Below, one piece after another: positions 33,540 through 43,299 of a stretch of DNA of 64,000 nt. A program made the position numbers and the translations under genes. Every line of letters begins with the position of its first letter. Position 1 is the first letter of the stretch. Source of the stretch: an uncultured Roseovarius sp. (GTDB lineage Bacteria > Pseudomonadota > Alphaproteobacteria > Rhodobacterales > Rhodobacteraceae); contig CANNCP010000008.1 of NCBI GenBank assembly GCA_947503145.1, positions 140,680 to 204,679 on the forward strand, written 5' to 3'. A model generated the notes under the pieces. It saw only the letters and a list, made by a program, of their open reading frames with translations. It did no database searches and was not told where the DNA came from.

Positions 33540-36500
33540 TCCGCTGGTTCACCGCGCATCCTACCGCAGCCAATCTGCTGCTTGTTTTGATCCTCGCGGT
33601 GGGGGTGATGGCTGCGCCCACGCTCAAGCGCGAGACCTTTCCCGATTTCAGGCCGGTGGAGGCGGAAATCAGCGTTGAATATCGTGGTGCCTCGGCTGAG
33701 GAGGTCGAAGACGCCATATGTCGACGTATCTGGGATGCGGTCGAAAGCGTCGAAGGGTTGAACGAACTGACCTGCACCGCGCAAGGCAGTATCGCCCGGG
33801 CGGTCGCGGTCATGGACCCCAGCGGCGATAATGCCCGTTTCGTCAATGATCTGCGCACCGAGGTTACGGCGATCGATGATTTCCCTGATGGTGCCGACCC
33901 GGCCATCGTGCGCGAGTTGCACCGCACTGATAACGTCACTTCGGTCGCGGTGGCGGGTGATCTGCCGGCCGCGCATCTGGAACGCTACGCTGCTGGCTTG
34001 CAGGACAGGCTGTCGGCCCTGCCGGGGGTGGCGAAGGTCACGCTTTCGGGGTTCGGTACGCGGCAATTCCGCATCACCGTACCCCGCGCAGTGATGGAGC
34101 AGCACGGCCTGACCATCGCGGCGCTTGCCGGTCAGATCGGCGCGCAGAGCCTGGACCGTCCGCTGGGCAGTCTGGAAACTGACGAAAGTGAGATCAGCCT
34201 GCGCTTTGCCGACGAACGCCGCAATGCGCGCGCGCTGGCCGGTCTGGTCGTGATGTCGAAGCCCAATGGCGCGGAACTGACGCTGGGCCAGATCGCAACC
34301 ATCTCCGAGAGCTATGCGCCCGAGGAAGAGCGCGCGTTTCTGGACGGTCAGCGCGCTGTTTTTTTGCAAGTGGACAAGTCGCTGAGCGCCGACGCGCTGG
34401 AAGTGTTCGACCAGGTTGAGGATCTGGTCACGGTCGAACGGGACATGGTGCCGGATGCGTTGCGGCTGGAAATCGTCAAGGACATGACCAGCATCGTGCG
34501 CGATCGGCTGGTCATGCTGGTTGAAAATGGCGCGCTGGGGCTGGTTCTGGTCATTGGGGTGATGAGCCTGTTCTTTCGCCCGGGTTTCGCGATCTGGGCA
34601 GCAATGGGCCTGCCTGTGGCGTTTCTGGGGGCTTTCGCAGCGATGGCCTTGCTGGGGCTGTCACTGAACATGATGACGTTGGTGGCGCTGTTGATGGCTA
34701 TCGGGATCGTGATGGACGATTCCATCGTCATCACCGATGCCATCGCCGAGGCCTCTGCGCAGGGCGCGTCGCGGCTGGACGCTGCGGTGCAGGGCACCTT
34801 GGCCGTCCTGCCGGGGGTTCTGTCGTCCTTTGCCACAACCATCGCGGTTTTCGGCCCGCTGGCCTTTTTGGTCGGGGAATTGGGCGCGGTGCTGGAAGTC
34901 GTGCCGCTGGTGCTGATCGCTGCCCTTGCTGCCAGTCTGGTAGAGGCGATGTGGGTTTTGCCGCATCACCTGAGCCACGGCCTGAAAGGCGCGGACAAGC
35001 CGCCTTCGCGGTTTCGCGCCGGCTTTGACCGCAAGTTCGAGCGATTTCGCGAGGATCGGATCGGCGCGCTGGTAGATGGGGCCATCGCGTGGCGCTATCT
35101 GGTCACCGGATTGACCATCGCGGCGCTGATCATCACCGTTGGGCTGATGGGCGGCGGTTACCTCAAGCGCGAGGCGATCCCGGCCATGGACGGTGACGTT
35201 CTGGAGGCGCGTATTCTGATGCCGCAGGGCACGCCGCTGACCCGCACGAGCGAGGTCGCGGATCGCGTGATTGCGGCGCTCGGGCGCGTCAGTGCCGCCG
35301 TTATGCCGAACCAGCCGGATGGCGCGGCGCTGGTGAAATCCGTGCAGTTGCGCTTTAACCATAACGCCACTGCGGGCGAATCCGGCCCGCATGTCGCGAC
35401 GATCAGCGCGGATCTTCTGGGTGCCGAAATCCGCACTGTGACGCTGGACGAGATCGTTACCCGTTGGCGCGACGAGTTTGGCGCGGTGCCAGGCGCGCTG
35501 GCGATCCTGTTAACCGAGCCCAGCATCGGCCCGCAGGGGATCGCCATCGAAATCCGCTTGTCCGGGCCGGATCTGGACGTTCTGGCGCAGACTGCCGATG
35601 CGCTTCAGGCCGAGGCCGAAACCTATGCCGGTGTTTTCAACGCAACCCACAATCTGTGGCCCGGAAAGCCCGAGCTGCGCCTGCGTCTTGCCGAGGGTGC
35701 GAGTACATTGGGACTGACCGCGCGCGACGTGGCAGACCAGCTTGGCGCGGCATTTCTGGGCCGGGTCATCACCACGGTCCAGACCGGCGACATCGCGCAT
35801 GAAATCGAGCTTGAGCAAGCCGACGAGGACCGCGATTCGCGCGATGACCTGCGCGATTTCACGATCACCCTGCCAGACGGCAACCCGGTGCCGCTGTCGA
35901 CCGTGGCGCACATTGACGAGGCGCGGGGGTGGTCCGGCATCACCCATGTTAACGGGCAGCGCACAGTGACCGTGCAGGCCGATGTCGACACCCGTATCGG
36001 CAATGCCGACGCGATCGTGGCCAAACTTGCGAACGGATTCCTGCCCGAGCTTGTCGCCGCGACGCCGGGCCTGAGCTTTGAGATTGAAGGGCAGAGTGCG
36101 AATTCGGCTGAAACGGTCGCCTCGATCCTGCGCGGTTTCCTGATCGGGCTGGTGGGCGTCTATGTTGTCCTGTCGTTCCAGTTCCGCAGCTATATCGAGC
36201 CTGTGATCGTGATGCTGGCGATCCCGCTGGCCTTCGTCGGGGTCATTCTGGGCCATCTGATCATGGGCTACAACATCTCGATGCCCTCGCTGATCGGGGC
36301 GGCGTCACTCGCGGGCATTGTCGTCAACAACTCCATCCTGCTGGTGCAGGTCATCAAGCGGCACGCGAGCGAGGGGATGGATATGGCTCGTGCCGCAGGG
36401 CTGGCCAGTCGCGAACGATTGCGGCCAATTCTGATGTCGGTCTCGACCACCCTGATGGGCCTCGTGCCGCTTTTGCTGGAGCGCAGCACCCAGGCCCAGA

Positions 36501-36676
36501 CCCTCAAACCGCTGGTGATCTCGGTCACCTTCGGCCTGTTGTCCTCGACCGTGCTGGTGCTGGTGGTCCTGCCAGCCTTTTACGCGATTTTGGGTGATCT
36601 GGGACTGGCGCAGGCAACGCCCGAGAAAGCGCAGGCGCAGATTCCAAAAGCCAGGAAAGGTGAGCCCCATGCGTAA
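33536..36676 (+). CDS. RND-family efflux pump permease
   Basis: A 1046-residue inner-membrane proton-driven exporter of the AcrB/HAE-1 superfamily, with 12 predicted membrane helices and two large periplasmic loops (after helices 1 and 7). The N-terminus IRWFTAHPTAANLLLVLIL and TFPDFRPVEAEISVEYRGAS are typical. Helix 4 contains MAIGIVMDDSIVITDAIAEA with the paired Asp residues of the proton relay, and the second half has GIVVNNSILLVQVIKRH and RLRPILMSVSTTLMGLVPLL. Divergence from AcrB suggests a multidrug/metabolite pump of unknown substrate. No outer-membrane channel gene is adjacent. Confidence 0.92.
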   Translation: MIRWFTAHPTAANLLLVLILAVGVMAAPTLKRETFPDFRPVEAEISVEYRGASAEEVEDAICRRIWDAVESVEGLNELTCTAQGSIARAVAVMDPSGDNARFVNDLRTEVTAIDDFPDGADPAIVRELHRTDNVTSVAVAGDLPAAHLERYAAGLQDRLSALPGVAKVTLSGFGTRQFRITVPRAVMEQHGLTIAALAGQIGAQSLDRPLGSLETDESEISLRFADERRNARALAGLVVMSKPNGAELTLGQIATISESYAPEEERAFLDGQRAVFLQVDKSLSADALEVFDQVEDLVTVERDMVPDALRLEIVKDMTSIVRDRLVMLVENGALGLVLVIGVMSLFFRPGFAIWAAMGLPVAFLGAFAAMALLGLSLNMMTLVALLMAIGIVMDDSIVITDAIAEASAQGASRLDAAVQGTLAVLPGVLSSFATTIAVFGPLAFLVGELGAVLEVVPLVLIAALAASLVEAMWVLPHHLSHGLKGADKPPSRFRAGFDRKFERFREDRIGALVDGAIAWRYLVTGLTIAALIITVGLMGGGYLKREAIPAMDGDVLEARILMPQGTPLTRTSEVADRVIAALGRVSAAVMPNQPDGAALVKSVQLRFNHNATAGESGPHVATISADLLGAEIRTVTLDEIVTRWRDEFGAVPGALAILLTEPSIGPQGIAIEIRLSGPDLDVLAQTADALQAEAETYAGVFNATHNLWPGKPELRLRLAEGASTLGLTARDVADQLGAAFLGRVITTVQTGDIAHEIELEQADEDRDSRDDLRDFTITLPDGNPVPLSTVAHIDEARGWSGITHVNGQRTVTVQADVDTRIGNADAIVAKLANGFLPELVAATPGLSFEIEGQSANSAETVASILRGFLIGLVGVYVVLSFQFRSYIEPVIVMLAIPLAFVGVILGHLIMGYNISMPSLIGAASLAGIVVNNSILLVQVIKRHASEGMDMARAAGLASRERLRPILMSVSTTLMGLVPLLLERSTQAQTLKPLVISVTFGLLSSTVLVLVVLPAFYAILGDLGLAQATPEKAQAQIPKARKGEPHA

Positions 36677-36869
36677 TGAAATGAACGGCACTTTGTTCCA
36701 GATTTTGACACCGCGCCTGCGCGACACCTGAAAGTCATGGCCCTAGGCGCGGCAATACCCGCCTTCGGCGCGCTTTTCCCGGCTGTCTTGGCCGCTTTCG
36801 CATCGTCACGGGCATCAATCAACTCAGGAGATGGGTCACTATCGTAGCCCGGCAAACGGAGATAACTTA

Positions 36870-37487
36870 ATGAATACAAACCGACCGAAGAATCTTCCTG
36901 CAGAAGAGCGGCGCAACGTCACCGTCAAGGCGGTGGTCGATCTGGCCGGCAGGACCAATCCCGATTCCATCACGACCTCAGAAATCGCCAAGCATATGAA
37001 CCTGACGCAGGGCGCGCTCTTTCGGCATTTCCCGAACAAGGAGGCGATCTGGCACGCGGTCATGAAGTGGGTGGTTGAGTGCCTTATGGCGCGCATCGAA
37101 AATGCCGCCCAGGGGGTCGACTCGCCGCTTGAAGCGATGCAAGCAATGTTTCAGGCGCATGTGGACTTCGTGTCCGAGCATCCCGGCGCACCGCGGATGA
37201 TGTTCGGCGAGTTGCAAGGGGCCAAGGCGACGCCTGCCAAGCGCTTGGCCCGCGAGATGCTGAAACAGTACGCGATCCGGCTGCATGGCCTTATCGAGGC
37301 TGGAAAAGAGAATGGCGAATTACACGCCGATCTGGACAGCGAGGCAGCAGCGACGCTGTTCATCGGCATGATTCAAGGCCTTGCGATGCAATCGCTGATC
37401 GCGGGCGACATGAGCCATATGGTCGAGGATGCCCCCCGCGTCTTTGCGATTTACCGACGGGGAATCGCAAAGACGCGGGGAGAATAA
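36870..37487 (+). CDS. TetR-family transcriptional regulator
   Basis: A 205-residue regulator. The N-terminal HTH reads SITTSEIAKHMNLTQGALFR, followed by HFPNKEAIWHAVM, the canonical TetR recognition helix and Phe-Pro-x-Lys-Glu turn. The C-terminal domain is all-helical and variable. It lies 193 bp after the RND pump on the same strand and probably represses that efflux operon, though no operator could be identified. The ATG giving MNTNRPKNLP has GGAG 8 bp upstream. Confidence 0.9.
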   Translation: MNTNRPKNLPAEERRNVTVKAVVDLAGRTNPDSITTSEIAKHMNLTQGALFRHFPNKEAIWHAVMKWVVECLMARIENAAQGVDSPLEAMQAMFQAHVDFVSEHPGAPRMMFGELQGAKATPAKRLAREMLKQYAIRLHGLIEAGKENGELHADLDSEAAATLFIGMIQGLAMQSLIAGDMSHMVEDAPRVFAIYRRGIAKTRGE

Positions 37488-37724
37488 TCATGCCGCGACG
37501 GATTTCGATGCTGTCTTGTTCAGCCCAATTCTCTCTGACGTGACCGTCCGAAACCATTGCAGCGTCTTTTCTACCGTGACTTTTAGGCTGGAATTCTTCA
37601 TCTGGATGGACAATTTCGTCTGAGGTTGTACCGTAAACCACTGAATCCGTCGGATGATACCGCAAAGGTCCGTGGTCTTTGCGGTTATTCGACTTTCGGA
37701 TTTGCACACAAAGGGAGACTGTAT

Positions 37725-38819
37725 ATGGATCGCCGTTCTTTCATCAAAACCGCTGGTGTTGCGGGCATCGGCTCAACCGCCGCTGCATTGGCCACGCCTG
37801 CTATTTCACAGGGCAACATGACCTGGCGCATGGTCACTACCTGGCCCAAGAACTTTCCCGGTCTGGGTGTTGGCGCACAGCGTCTGGCCGACCGGATCAC
37901 GACCGCCAGCGGCGGGCGGCTGACCATTCAGGTCTATTCCGCCGGCGAGCTGGTTCCACCGCTGCAATCGTTGGATGCGGTCATCGACGGCACCGCCGAG
38001 ATGAGCCACGGCGCCGCCTATTACTGGCAGAACAAGTCGCCGGCGCTGTCGTTCTTTACCGGCGTGCCTTACGGCATGACCTCGCGCGAACTGACAGCCT
38101 GGGTCCGCTACATGGGCGGTCAGGAAATCTGGGACGAAATCTATGATCAGTTTGGCGTTCAGGGCTTTTTGTCCGGCGATACCGGCACTCAGGCCGGCGG
38201 CTGGTTCAAGAACGAACTGACCGGTGTCGACAGCGTCAAGGGCCTGCGTTTCCGCACTCCGGGCCTGGGTGGCCGGGTCTGGGAAAAGCTGGGCGTGACC
38301 GTCACCAACATGGCGGCGGGCGAGATTTTTCAGGCGTTGCAGGCCGGCACACTGGATGCCGCCGAATTCGTCGGCCCCTACAACGATCTGGCGCTGGGCT
38401 TTTATCAGGTGGCCAAGAACTACTACTTCCCCAGCTTTGTCGAACCCGGGCTGGCGACCGAACTTGTCGTGGACAAGAAGAAGTACCAGGAACTGCCCGA
38501 CGACCTGCAGGCGCTTATTCGTGACGTGGCACAGGCGGAATACGATCAGGTCGCCTCTGATTTCTACGCCAACGATCCACGCGCGCTGCAAACTCTGGTC
38601 AACGATCACGGTGTCAAGGTGCATCAATTCCCGGAAGAGATCCTGAAGGCAGGCGCGGACGCGGCCAAGGAAGTGATTGCAGGCCTGCGCGATTCCGAAG
38701 ATGCGCTAGTCAGAAAGACCGCCGCGAGCTTTATTGAATCGCTCAACATCGTGCGCACACGGTCGCGGGACACAGATGGCGCCTTTGTTCAGGCCCGCGA
38801 GAAGTATTTCACCATCTGA
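37725..38819 (+). CDS. TRAP transporter substrate-binding protein, TakP type
   Basis: A 364-residue TRAP receptor with a twin-arginine-like leader (MDRRSFIKTAGVAGIGSTAA). The mature protein contains WRMVTTWPKNFPGLGVGAQR, GLRFRTPGLGGRVWEKLGV and ALQAGTLDAAEFVGPYND, which match TakP, the 2-oxoacid receptor of Rhodobacter, and related lactate/mannitol-type receptors. AAGGGAG lies 10 bp upstream. A strong terminator follows. Its probable permease partners are on the opposite strand at 40191-42157, beyond an AAA ATPase gene, an unusual split. Confidence 0.88.
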   Translation: MDRRSFIKTAGVAGIGSTAAALATPAISQGNMTWRMVTTWPKNFPGLGVGAQRLADRITTASGGRLTIQVYSAGELVPPLQSLDAVIDGTAEMSHGAAYYWQNKSPALSFFTGVPYGMTSRELTAWVRYMGGQEIWDEIYDQFGVQGFLSGDTGTQAGGWFKNELTGVDSVKGLRFRTPGLGGRVWEKLGVTVTNMAAGEIFQALQAGTLDAAEFVGPYNDLALGFYQVAKNYYFPSFVEPGLATELVVDKKKYQELPDDLQALIRDVAQAEYDQVASDFYANDPRALQTLVNDHGVKVHQFPEEILKAGADAAKEVIAGLRDSEDALVRKTAASFIESLNIVRTRSRDTDGAFVQAREKYFTI

Positions 38820-38840
38820 TACAGGGATGCGGTGAAAAGA

Positions 38841-38874
38841 TGCAAAGGCCCGTGCGTATGTACGGGCCTTTGCA
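38841..38874 (+). terminator. Strong hairpin terminator after the TakP-type gene
   Basis: TGCAAAGGCCCGT and ACGGGCCTTTGCA form a perfect 13-bp stem with loop GCGTATGT. A related but degenerate copy occurs at 40033-40064. Confidence 0.8.
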
Positions 38875-39060
38875 ATAAATGATGCAAATCGCAGAGTAAG
38901 AATTTATGGCGAAAGCGCCTAGAGACCCCGGAGCTCCCGAAGATTTATTCGAGAGCTCCGGGGTAAGCTATTTCTGGGACCATGCCTATATCCGCTTTGC
39001 GGGACGAAGCTGCCGTTGCGGTCCTACAGACGAATGGTTGCTTTGAAACCAATAGCCCCT

Positions 39061-39846
39061 TCAGAATTGGGAGTTGTCTTCATCTCGAAGAGATTCGGCT
39101 ATGAAGCCTTCTGGATCAACAGTGAATGATTGATAGAGCTTAAAGTGCTGAGTGTCTCGGTAATCAATTTCGGTGATACCGTGCCGAGTTACCTGCAAAA
39201 CTCGTGCATTCGGCAAGGCCATCAGTATTGGCGAATGTGTTGCCATGATAACTTGAGAATTGGCCCTTTCCTGGATGCGGTTCAATATCCGGAGGAGTTC
39301 AAGCTGCCGTTTCGGAGAAAGTGCGCTTTCGGGCTCGTCCATAAAGTAGATGCCCTGTCGCGACATACGCTCTTCGAAAAAACGAACAAACCCTTCACCG
39401 TGGCTCCACGACAAAAAGTCAGGCGCTGCGCCCCCGCCTTCCTGGGCGGCATCATCAAGGTAGCGGGCTACGGAAAAGAAAGATTCTGCCTTGAAAAACC
39501 AACCATTAGTCACTTTCGGTAACCAACCCGCCCGCAGCACATCTGCGAGCTCAGCACCGCTTTTGTCGATGGCGTTTGAGTGATCTACCGGACGGTAACC
39601 CTTGCCGCCACCGGCCTCATCATAGCCGCTCAGCGCGGCGATGGCTTCAATTAGAGTAGATTTCCCTGCGCCGTTTTCACCGACGATGATTGTCACTGGC
39701 GTAGTAAATCGAAGTTCAAAGCCTTGGCCTTTTAGCCACGGCAAATCGAAAGGGTAACCCGATTTTTCGGTTATCTTGTCGTCCAAAATGACCAGTCTCT
39801 GCAGGAATGGCGAAGGTAGGTTTGTTCCACTATTGCGACGAGACAT
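39061..39846 (-). CDS. AAA family ATPase, RecF/SMC-like single-domain type
   Basis: A 261-residue ABC-type ATPase of the AAA_15/AAA_21 kind. Walker A is IIVGENGAGKSTLIEAIAAL, the signature region SWSHGEGFVRFF, Walker B YFMDEPESALSPKRQLELL, and the H-loop is ATHSPILMALPNA. There is no nuclease or TOPRIM domain, so it is not an OLD-type enzyme. It is alone on its strand between two related terminator-like sequences (38841-38874 and 40033-40064), inside what should be a continuous TRAP locus, which suggests insertion. Similar stand-alone ATPases are of unknown function; some belong to defence modules, but no partner gene is present. Confidence 0.85.
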   Translation of the reverse strand: MSRRNSGTNLPSPFLQRLVILDDKITEKSGYPFDLPWLKGQGFELRFTTPVTIIVGENGAGKSTLIEAIAALSGYDEAGGGKGYRPVDHSNAIDKSGAELADVLRAGWLPKVTNGWFFKAESFFSVARYLDDAAQEGGGAAPDFLSWSHGEGFVRFFEERMSRQGIYFMDEPESALSPKRQLELLRILNRIQERANSQVIMATHSPILMALPNARVLQVTRHGITEIDYRDTQHFKLYQSFTVDPEGFIAESLRDEDNSQF

Positions 39847-40032
39847 TATTTCACGTTTCCAAACTTGTTGCTTCGATTACCTACATAAACGATAGGCAAG
39901 ATTGTGACTTTCTAAGCTTCGCCTCAGATTTATTGAAGGCTCGCATTGCAGGGAGAAGCCGACACTGATGGTTGTTGCAGCATCAGTAACTTGGGCTCAA
40001 GCCAGACCTTAGCTGCATGCTGTATCATTTAT

Positions 40033-40064
40033 TGCAAGGGGCAGGCGTATGTACGGGTCTTTTT
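40033..40064 (+). repeat. Degenerate second copy of the TakP terminator
   Basis: This stretch shares GCGTATGTACGGG and the flanking TGCAA and CTTT with the terminator at 38841-38874, though its left stem arm is degraded. The two copies bracket the AAA ATPase gene. Confidence 0.6.
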
Positions 40065-40072
40065 ATGCTTGT

Positions 40073-40190
40073 TAAAGCGTTCCGCCTTGAACCTGAGGCA
40101 CTCAGTCAAGGCGGAATGCGTGCAACGGTCATATGTATCGCTGCGTTCCGCGAAAAGCTGTGATGCAGGTTTTTCGCGGAACGCTTTAGA
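40073..40190 (-). repeat. Double-hairpin intergenic palindromic element
   Basis: Two long stems: TTCCGCCTTGA/TCAAGGCGGAA (40080-40116), and a perfect 14-bp stem GCGTTCCGCGAAAA/TTTTCGCGGAACGC (40143-40184). The element ends immediately at the stop codon of the minus-strand DctM gene, so it probably acts as its terminator. Related ends occur at 42558-42572 and 57379-57397. Confidence 0.7.
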
Positions 40191-41585
40191 TCAGCCGGCA
40201 ATCAGCCGGGGCAGCCAGGTCACGATCTGCGGGAACACGAACAGGATCGCGATTGCCAGGACTTGCAGGGCCACAAAAGGCAGGATGCCCTTGTAGATCG
40301 CCGAGGTGGGCAGGTCGGCCGGCGCCACGCCGCGCAGGTAAAACAGCGCAAAGCCGAAGGGTGGAGTCAGGAACGATGTTTGCAGGTTCACCCCCACCAG
40401 CACGCCCAGCCAGACCGGATCGACATCCAGCGCCAGCAGCACCGGGGCAGTGATCGGGATGACGATGAAGATGATCTCGAATGTATCCAGGATGAAGCCC
40501 AGCAGAAACATGATTGCCATCACCATCGCGACGGCGGCCAGCGTGCCGCCGGGCAGGTCGGACAGGAATTCGTGTACCAGGTTGTCGCCGCCCATCATCC
40601 GGAACACGACAGAGAACACCGACGCGCCCAGCAGGATCACGAATACCATGCTGGTGATCGACGCGGTGGTGATGACGGTTTCCCTGAGGATGCCCAGAGA
40701 CAGCCTCCAGCGCAGTGCCGCCAGGATCATCGCGCCGACGGCACCGACCGATGCCGCTTCGGTCGGCGTGGCGATGCCGCCCAGGATCGAACCCAGCACC
40801 GACAGGATCAGCAGCAGTGGCGGCACCAGCGCCACCATGATTTCGCGGGCCAGATGCTGGCGTTCGTCGGCTGGCACCGGTGTTGCCGGACAGGATTTCG
40901 GATCGGTGATCGCCTTGAAGATCGTAAAGAGCAGATACAGCGAAACCAGCATCAGGCCGGGCAGCAGCGCACCGGCGAACAGGTCGCCCACCGAAACCGG
41001 CGTGGGCGCGAAATTGCCCTTGGCCATCTGTACCTGACTGTTGATGCCCGACAGCATGTCGCCCATGAAGATCAGGACCGTTGAGGGCGGGATGATCTGG
41101 CCCAGCGTGCCGCTGGCGCAAATCACGCCGGTGGCCAGTTTCGGATCGTACCCCGCCCGCAGCATCGCAGGCAGCGAAATCAGCCCCATCGTCACCACGG
41201 TGGCCCCCACCACCCCGGTCGAGGCAGCCAGCATTGCGCCGACCAGCACCACCGAAATGCCCAAGCCCCCGCGCAGGTTGCCAAACAGCTTGCCCATGGT
41301 GACCAGCAACTGTTCAGCGATCTGGCTGCGTTCCAGCATCACCCCCATGAAGATGAACAGCGGCACCGCTACCAGCACCTCGTTGGTCATGAAGCCGATA
41401 TAACGGTTGGGGAGAGAGCCGAAATTGCTGGGATCGAATACCCCGAGCCCCATGCCCACCGCCCCGAACATCAGCGACACTCCGGCCAGCGTGAAGGCGA
41501 CGGGAAAGCCCAGCAGCAAAAAGCCGATCACGCCAAAGAACATCAACCCGGCGAGAAGCTCGCCGATCAGCACTGGATCCATCAC
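40191..41585 (-). CDS. TRAP transporter large permease (DctM family), probably the TakM partner
   Basis: A 464-residue DctM subunit with many hydrophobic helices. It contains GFPVAFTLAGVSLMFGAVG, MGVMLERSQIAEQLLVTMG, ASTGVVGATVVTMGLISLPAM and GTLGQIIPPSTVLIFMGD. Its length and IIPPS region fit the TakM/'mannitol-chloroaromatic' subgroup, which pairs with TakP-type receptors such as the one at 37725-38819. Its start overlaps the DctQ stop by 4 bp. The 3' end abuts a double-hairpin repeat. Confidence 0.92.
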   Translation of the reverse strand: MMDPVLIGELLAGLMFFGVIGFLLLGFPVAFTLAGVSLMFGAVGMGLGVFDPSNFGSLPNRYIGFMTNEVLVAVPLFIFMGVMLERSQIAEQLLVTMGKLFGNLRGGLGISVVLVGAMLAASTGVVGATVVTMGLISLPAMLRAGYDPKLATGVICASGTLGQIIPPSTVLIFMGDMLSGINSQVQMAKGNFAPTPVSVGDLFAGALLPGLMLVSLYLLFTIFKAITDPKSCPATPVPADERQHLAREIMVALVPPLLLILSVLGSILGGIATPTEAASVGAVGAMILAALRWRLSLGILRETVITTASITSMVFVILLGASVFSVVFRMMGGDNLVHEFLSDLPGGTLAAVAMVMAIMFLLGFILDTFEIIFIVIPITAPVLLALDVDPVWLGVLVGVNLQTSFLTPPFGFALFYLRGVAPADLPTSAIYKGILPFVALQVLAIAILFVFPQIVTWLPRLIAG

Positions 41586-42157
41586 GCGACCCCGCCTTTG
41601 GCCGGGCGCTGATCGTCGGTATAGCGCATCAGCGTGGGCACCAGATCAGCCCGCCCGCCCAGGATCAGGATCGACCGCAGGGCCATCGCAATCCCTTGGA
41701 GTGCGATCAACGCCACGAAGGCGATGATAAAGGATTTCAGGATGAACAGCCCCGGCATGCCGCCGACATTGGCCGACGCCTCGGAATAGCTCCAGGCACG
41801 GATAACGAAGGGGATGGAATACAGATAGACGATCCAGGTAAAGGGCAGCAGGAACACCAGCACGCCCAGCAGATCGACGATGGCGCGGGTGCGCATCCGC
41901 GCCGGGCGATAGAAAATGTCTACGCGCACATGATCGTCCTTGAGCAGCGCGAACCCCGCCACTGCAGTGAACATTGCGCCGCTGAGCCAGATGTAGAGAT
42001 CCTGCATCCAGACATAGCTGACGGCAAAGACATACCGTTGCACGACGACCGTGAAACAGACGATGACCACGCCCAGCGACAGCCAGGAAAACACCTGTCC
42101 GACGATCCAGTTGACGCGGCTGATCGCCCCCGCGACAGCCCCCAGTATCCGCATCAT
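41582..42157 (-). CDS. TRAP transporter small permease (DctQ family), probably the TakQ partner
   Basis: A 191-residue membrane protein with four predicted helices. The segment VWMQDLYIWLSGAMFTAVAG and FALLKDDHVRVDIFYRPARM are typical of DctQ, the first with the conserved Trp and acidic residue and the second with the H/D-R-V-D loop. It is translationally coupled to the DctM gene downstream. No receptor gene lies upstream on this strand; the 413 bp upstream hold no gene. Confidence 0.88.
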   Translation of the reverse strand: MMRILGAVAGAISRVNWIVGQVFSWLSLGVVIVCFTVVVQRYVFAVSYVWMQDLYIWLSGAMFTAVAGFALLKDDHVRVDIFYRPARMRTRAIVDLLGVLVFLLPFTWIVYLYSIPFVIRAWSYSEASANVGGMPGLFILKSFIIAFVALIALQGIAMALRSILILGGRADLVPTLMRYTDDQRPAKGGVA

Positions 42158-42570
42158 TACGTGGCCTCCCGTGACCCTTCGCCGATCGCATGTCCGGGGC
42201 CGTATCTCATCGGTCCGGCAATTGCGCCTGCGTTTTTACGTGGCCGCGATCCGCCGCGGATAGCCGGGCGATACGCAACAGTGAGGACACACCGAAATCG
42301 CGCGCCCACCACTTTGATATGCGCAGGCTGTGCAATCGGCAAGGTCGCGGTGGATCGTGACGGAAAAAACCTGATCAAACCGGGCAGGCGATTGACCAGC
42401 CTCTGCTGAAACTCTTGATCAGATAATCGGGCCAGACAGAGAGCTTGACGATCATGTAGCCGCCGCGCTCTGTGTCATACTCGCCCTTGGCTGAATGATG
42501 TATGTTTCGCGAATCCTGATGACCGGGGGACTTGCGAAAAACCAGCGGCACTCGGTTAAGGCGGAACGCT
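42158..42570 (+). other. 413-bp region without a gene
   Basis: No coding pattern was found on either strand. The right edge (about 42527-42572) contains GCGAAAAACC followed by CACTCGGTTAAGGCGGAACGCTTTAG, a partial copy of the palindromic element at 40073-40190, and its CTTTA supplies the TAA stop of the DUF938 gene. The left part should contain the promoter of the dctQM pair. Confidence 0.5.
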
Positions 42571-43269
42571 TTAGGCGGTAAACTGGCACCAATCCTCGGG
42601 CGGGCGCGTCAGGGCCGGGGCGCGGGCAAGGAAAAAGAGGTTATTGGCCGGCATGTCCTCGACCGACACGATATCCAGCCGCCGCTCGGTCAGCCACCCG
42701 CGCAGATCGTCTGCATCCTTGTAACCGATCTCGGGGTCACTGGCGCGCAGGCTGGCGTGGAACCGGGCGTCGCCTTGGGATGTGGTGCGGCCCTGGCGCA
42801 GGAATGGTCCGTAAAGTGCAAGAAGGCCGCCGGGGGACAGAGCCGCGCGGGCCTGAGACAGCAGCATCAGCGTTTCGGCCTGAGAAATCAGGTGTAACAG
42901 GTTGATCACCAGGATCAGGTCAAAGCGTTGGGATGTTGCGGCCCAACGCGGCGCTGTTGCGTCGAGCGTCAGCGCCGGGTGCAGATTGGGCAGGGCCGCG
43001 GCGCGGGCATAGGCGTCTATGCTGGTCCGGCGCTCCGGGTCGATCTCGGACGGGTACCAGTCGAGGCCGGGCAGGGCGGTGGCCAGATGCACCGCGTGCT
43101 GGCCGGTGCCGCTGGCGATTTCCAGCGCGCGGCCTTCCTTTGGTGCATGCCGCGTCAGTGCGGTCGTAATGGCGTGCGCGTTGCGGTCCGCCGCCGGAGC
43201 GAAAAGGCGACCATCCTCGGCAGTCTGCGCGACCGACGCGCTGGGAGGGAGTTGTCTGCGTTTGGGCAT
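42571..43269 (-). CDS. DUF938 family SAM-dependent methyltransferase-like protein
   Basis: A 232-residue protein of the DUF938 family. Typical features are LFAPAADRNAHAITTALTRH near the N-terminus, the SAM-binding motif ALEIASGTGQHAVHLATALP, the acidic end of strand 2 (PSEIDPERRTSI) and LILVINLLHLISQAETLMLL. The substrate of this family is not known to me. It lies 30 bp downstream of the desaturase on the same strand. Confidence 0.85.
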   Translation of the reverse strand: MPKRRQLPPSASVAQTAEDGRLFAPAADRNAHAITTALTRHAPKEGRALEIASGTGQHAVHLATALPGLDWYPSEIDPERRTSIDAYARAAALPNLHPALTLDATAPRWAATSQRFDLILVINLLHLISQAETLMLLSQARAALSPGGLLALYGPFLRQGRTTSQGDARFHASLRASDPEIGYKDADDLRGWLTERRLDIVSVEDMPANNLFFLARAPALTRPPEDWCQFTA

Positions 43270-43299
43270 GATCGGGACCTTTGCGCCCGGTGGAAGTGT

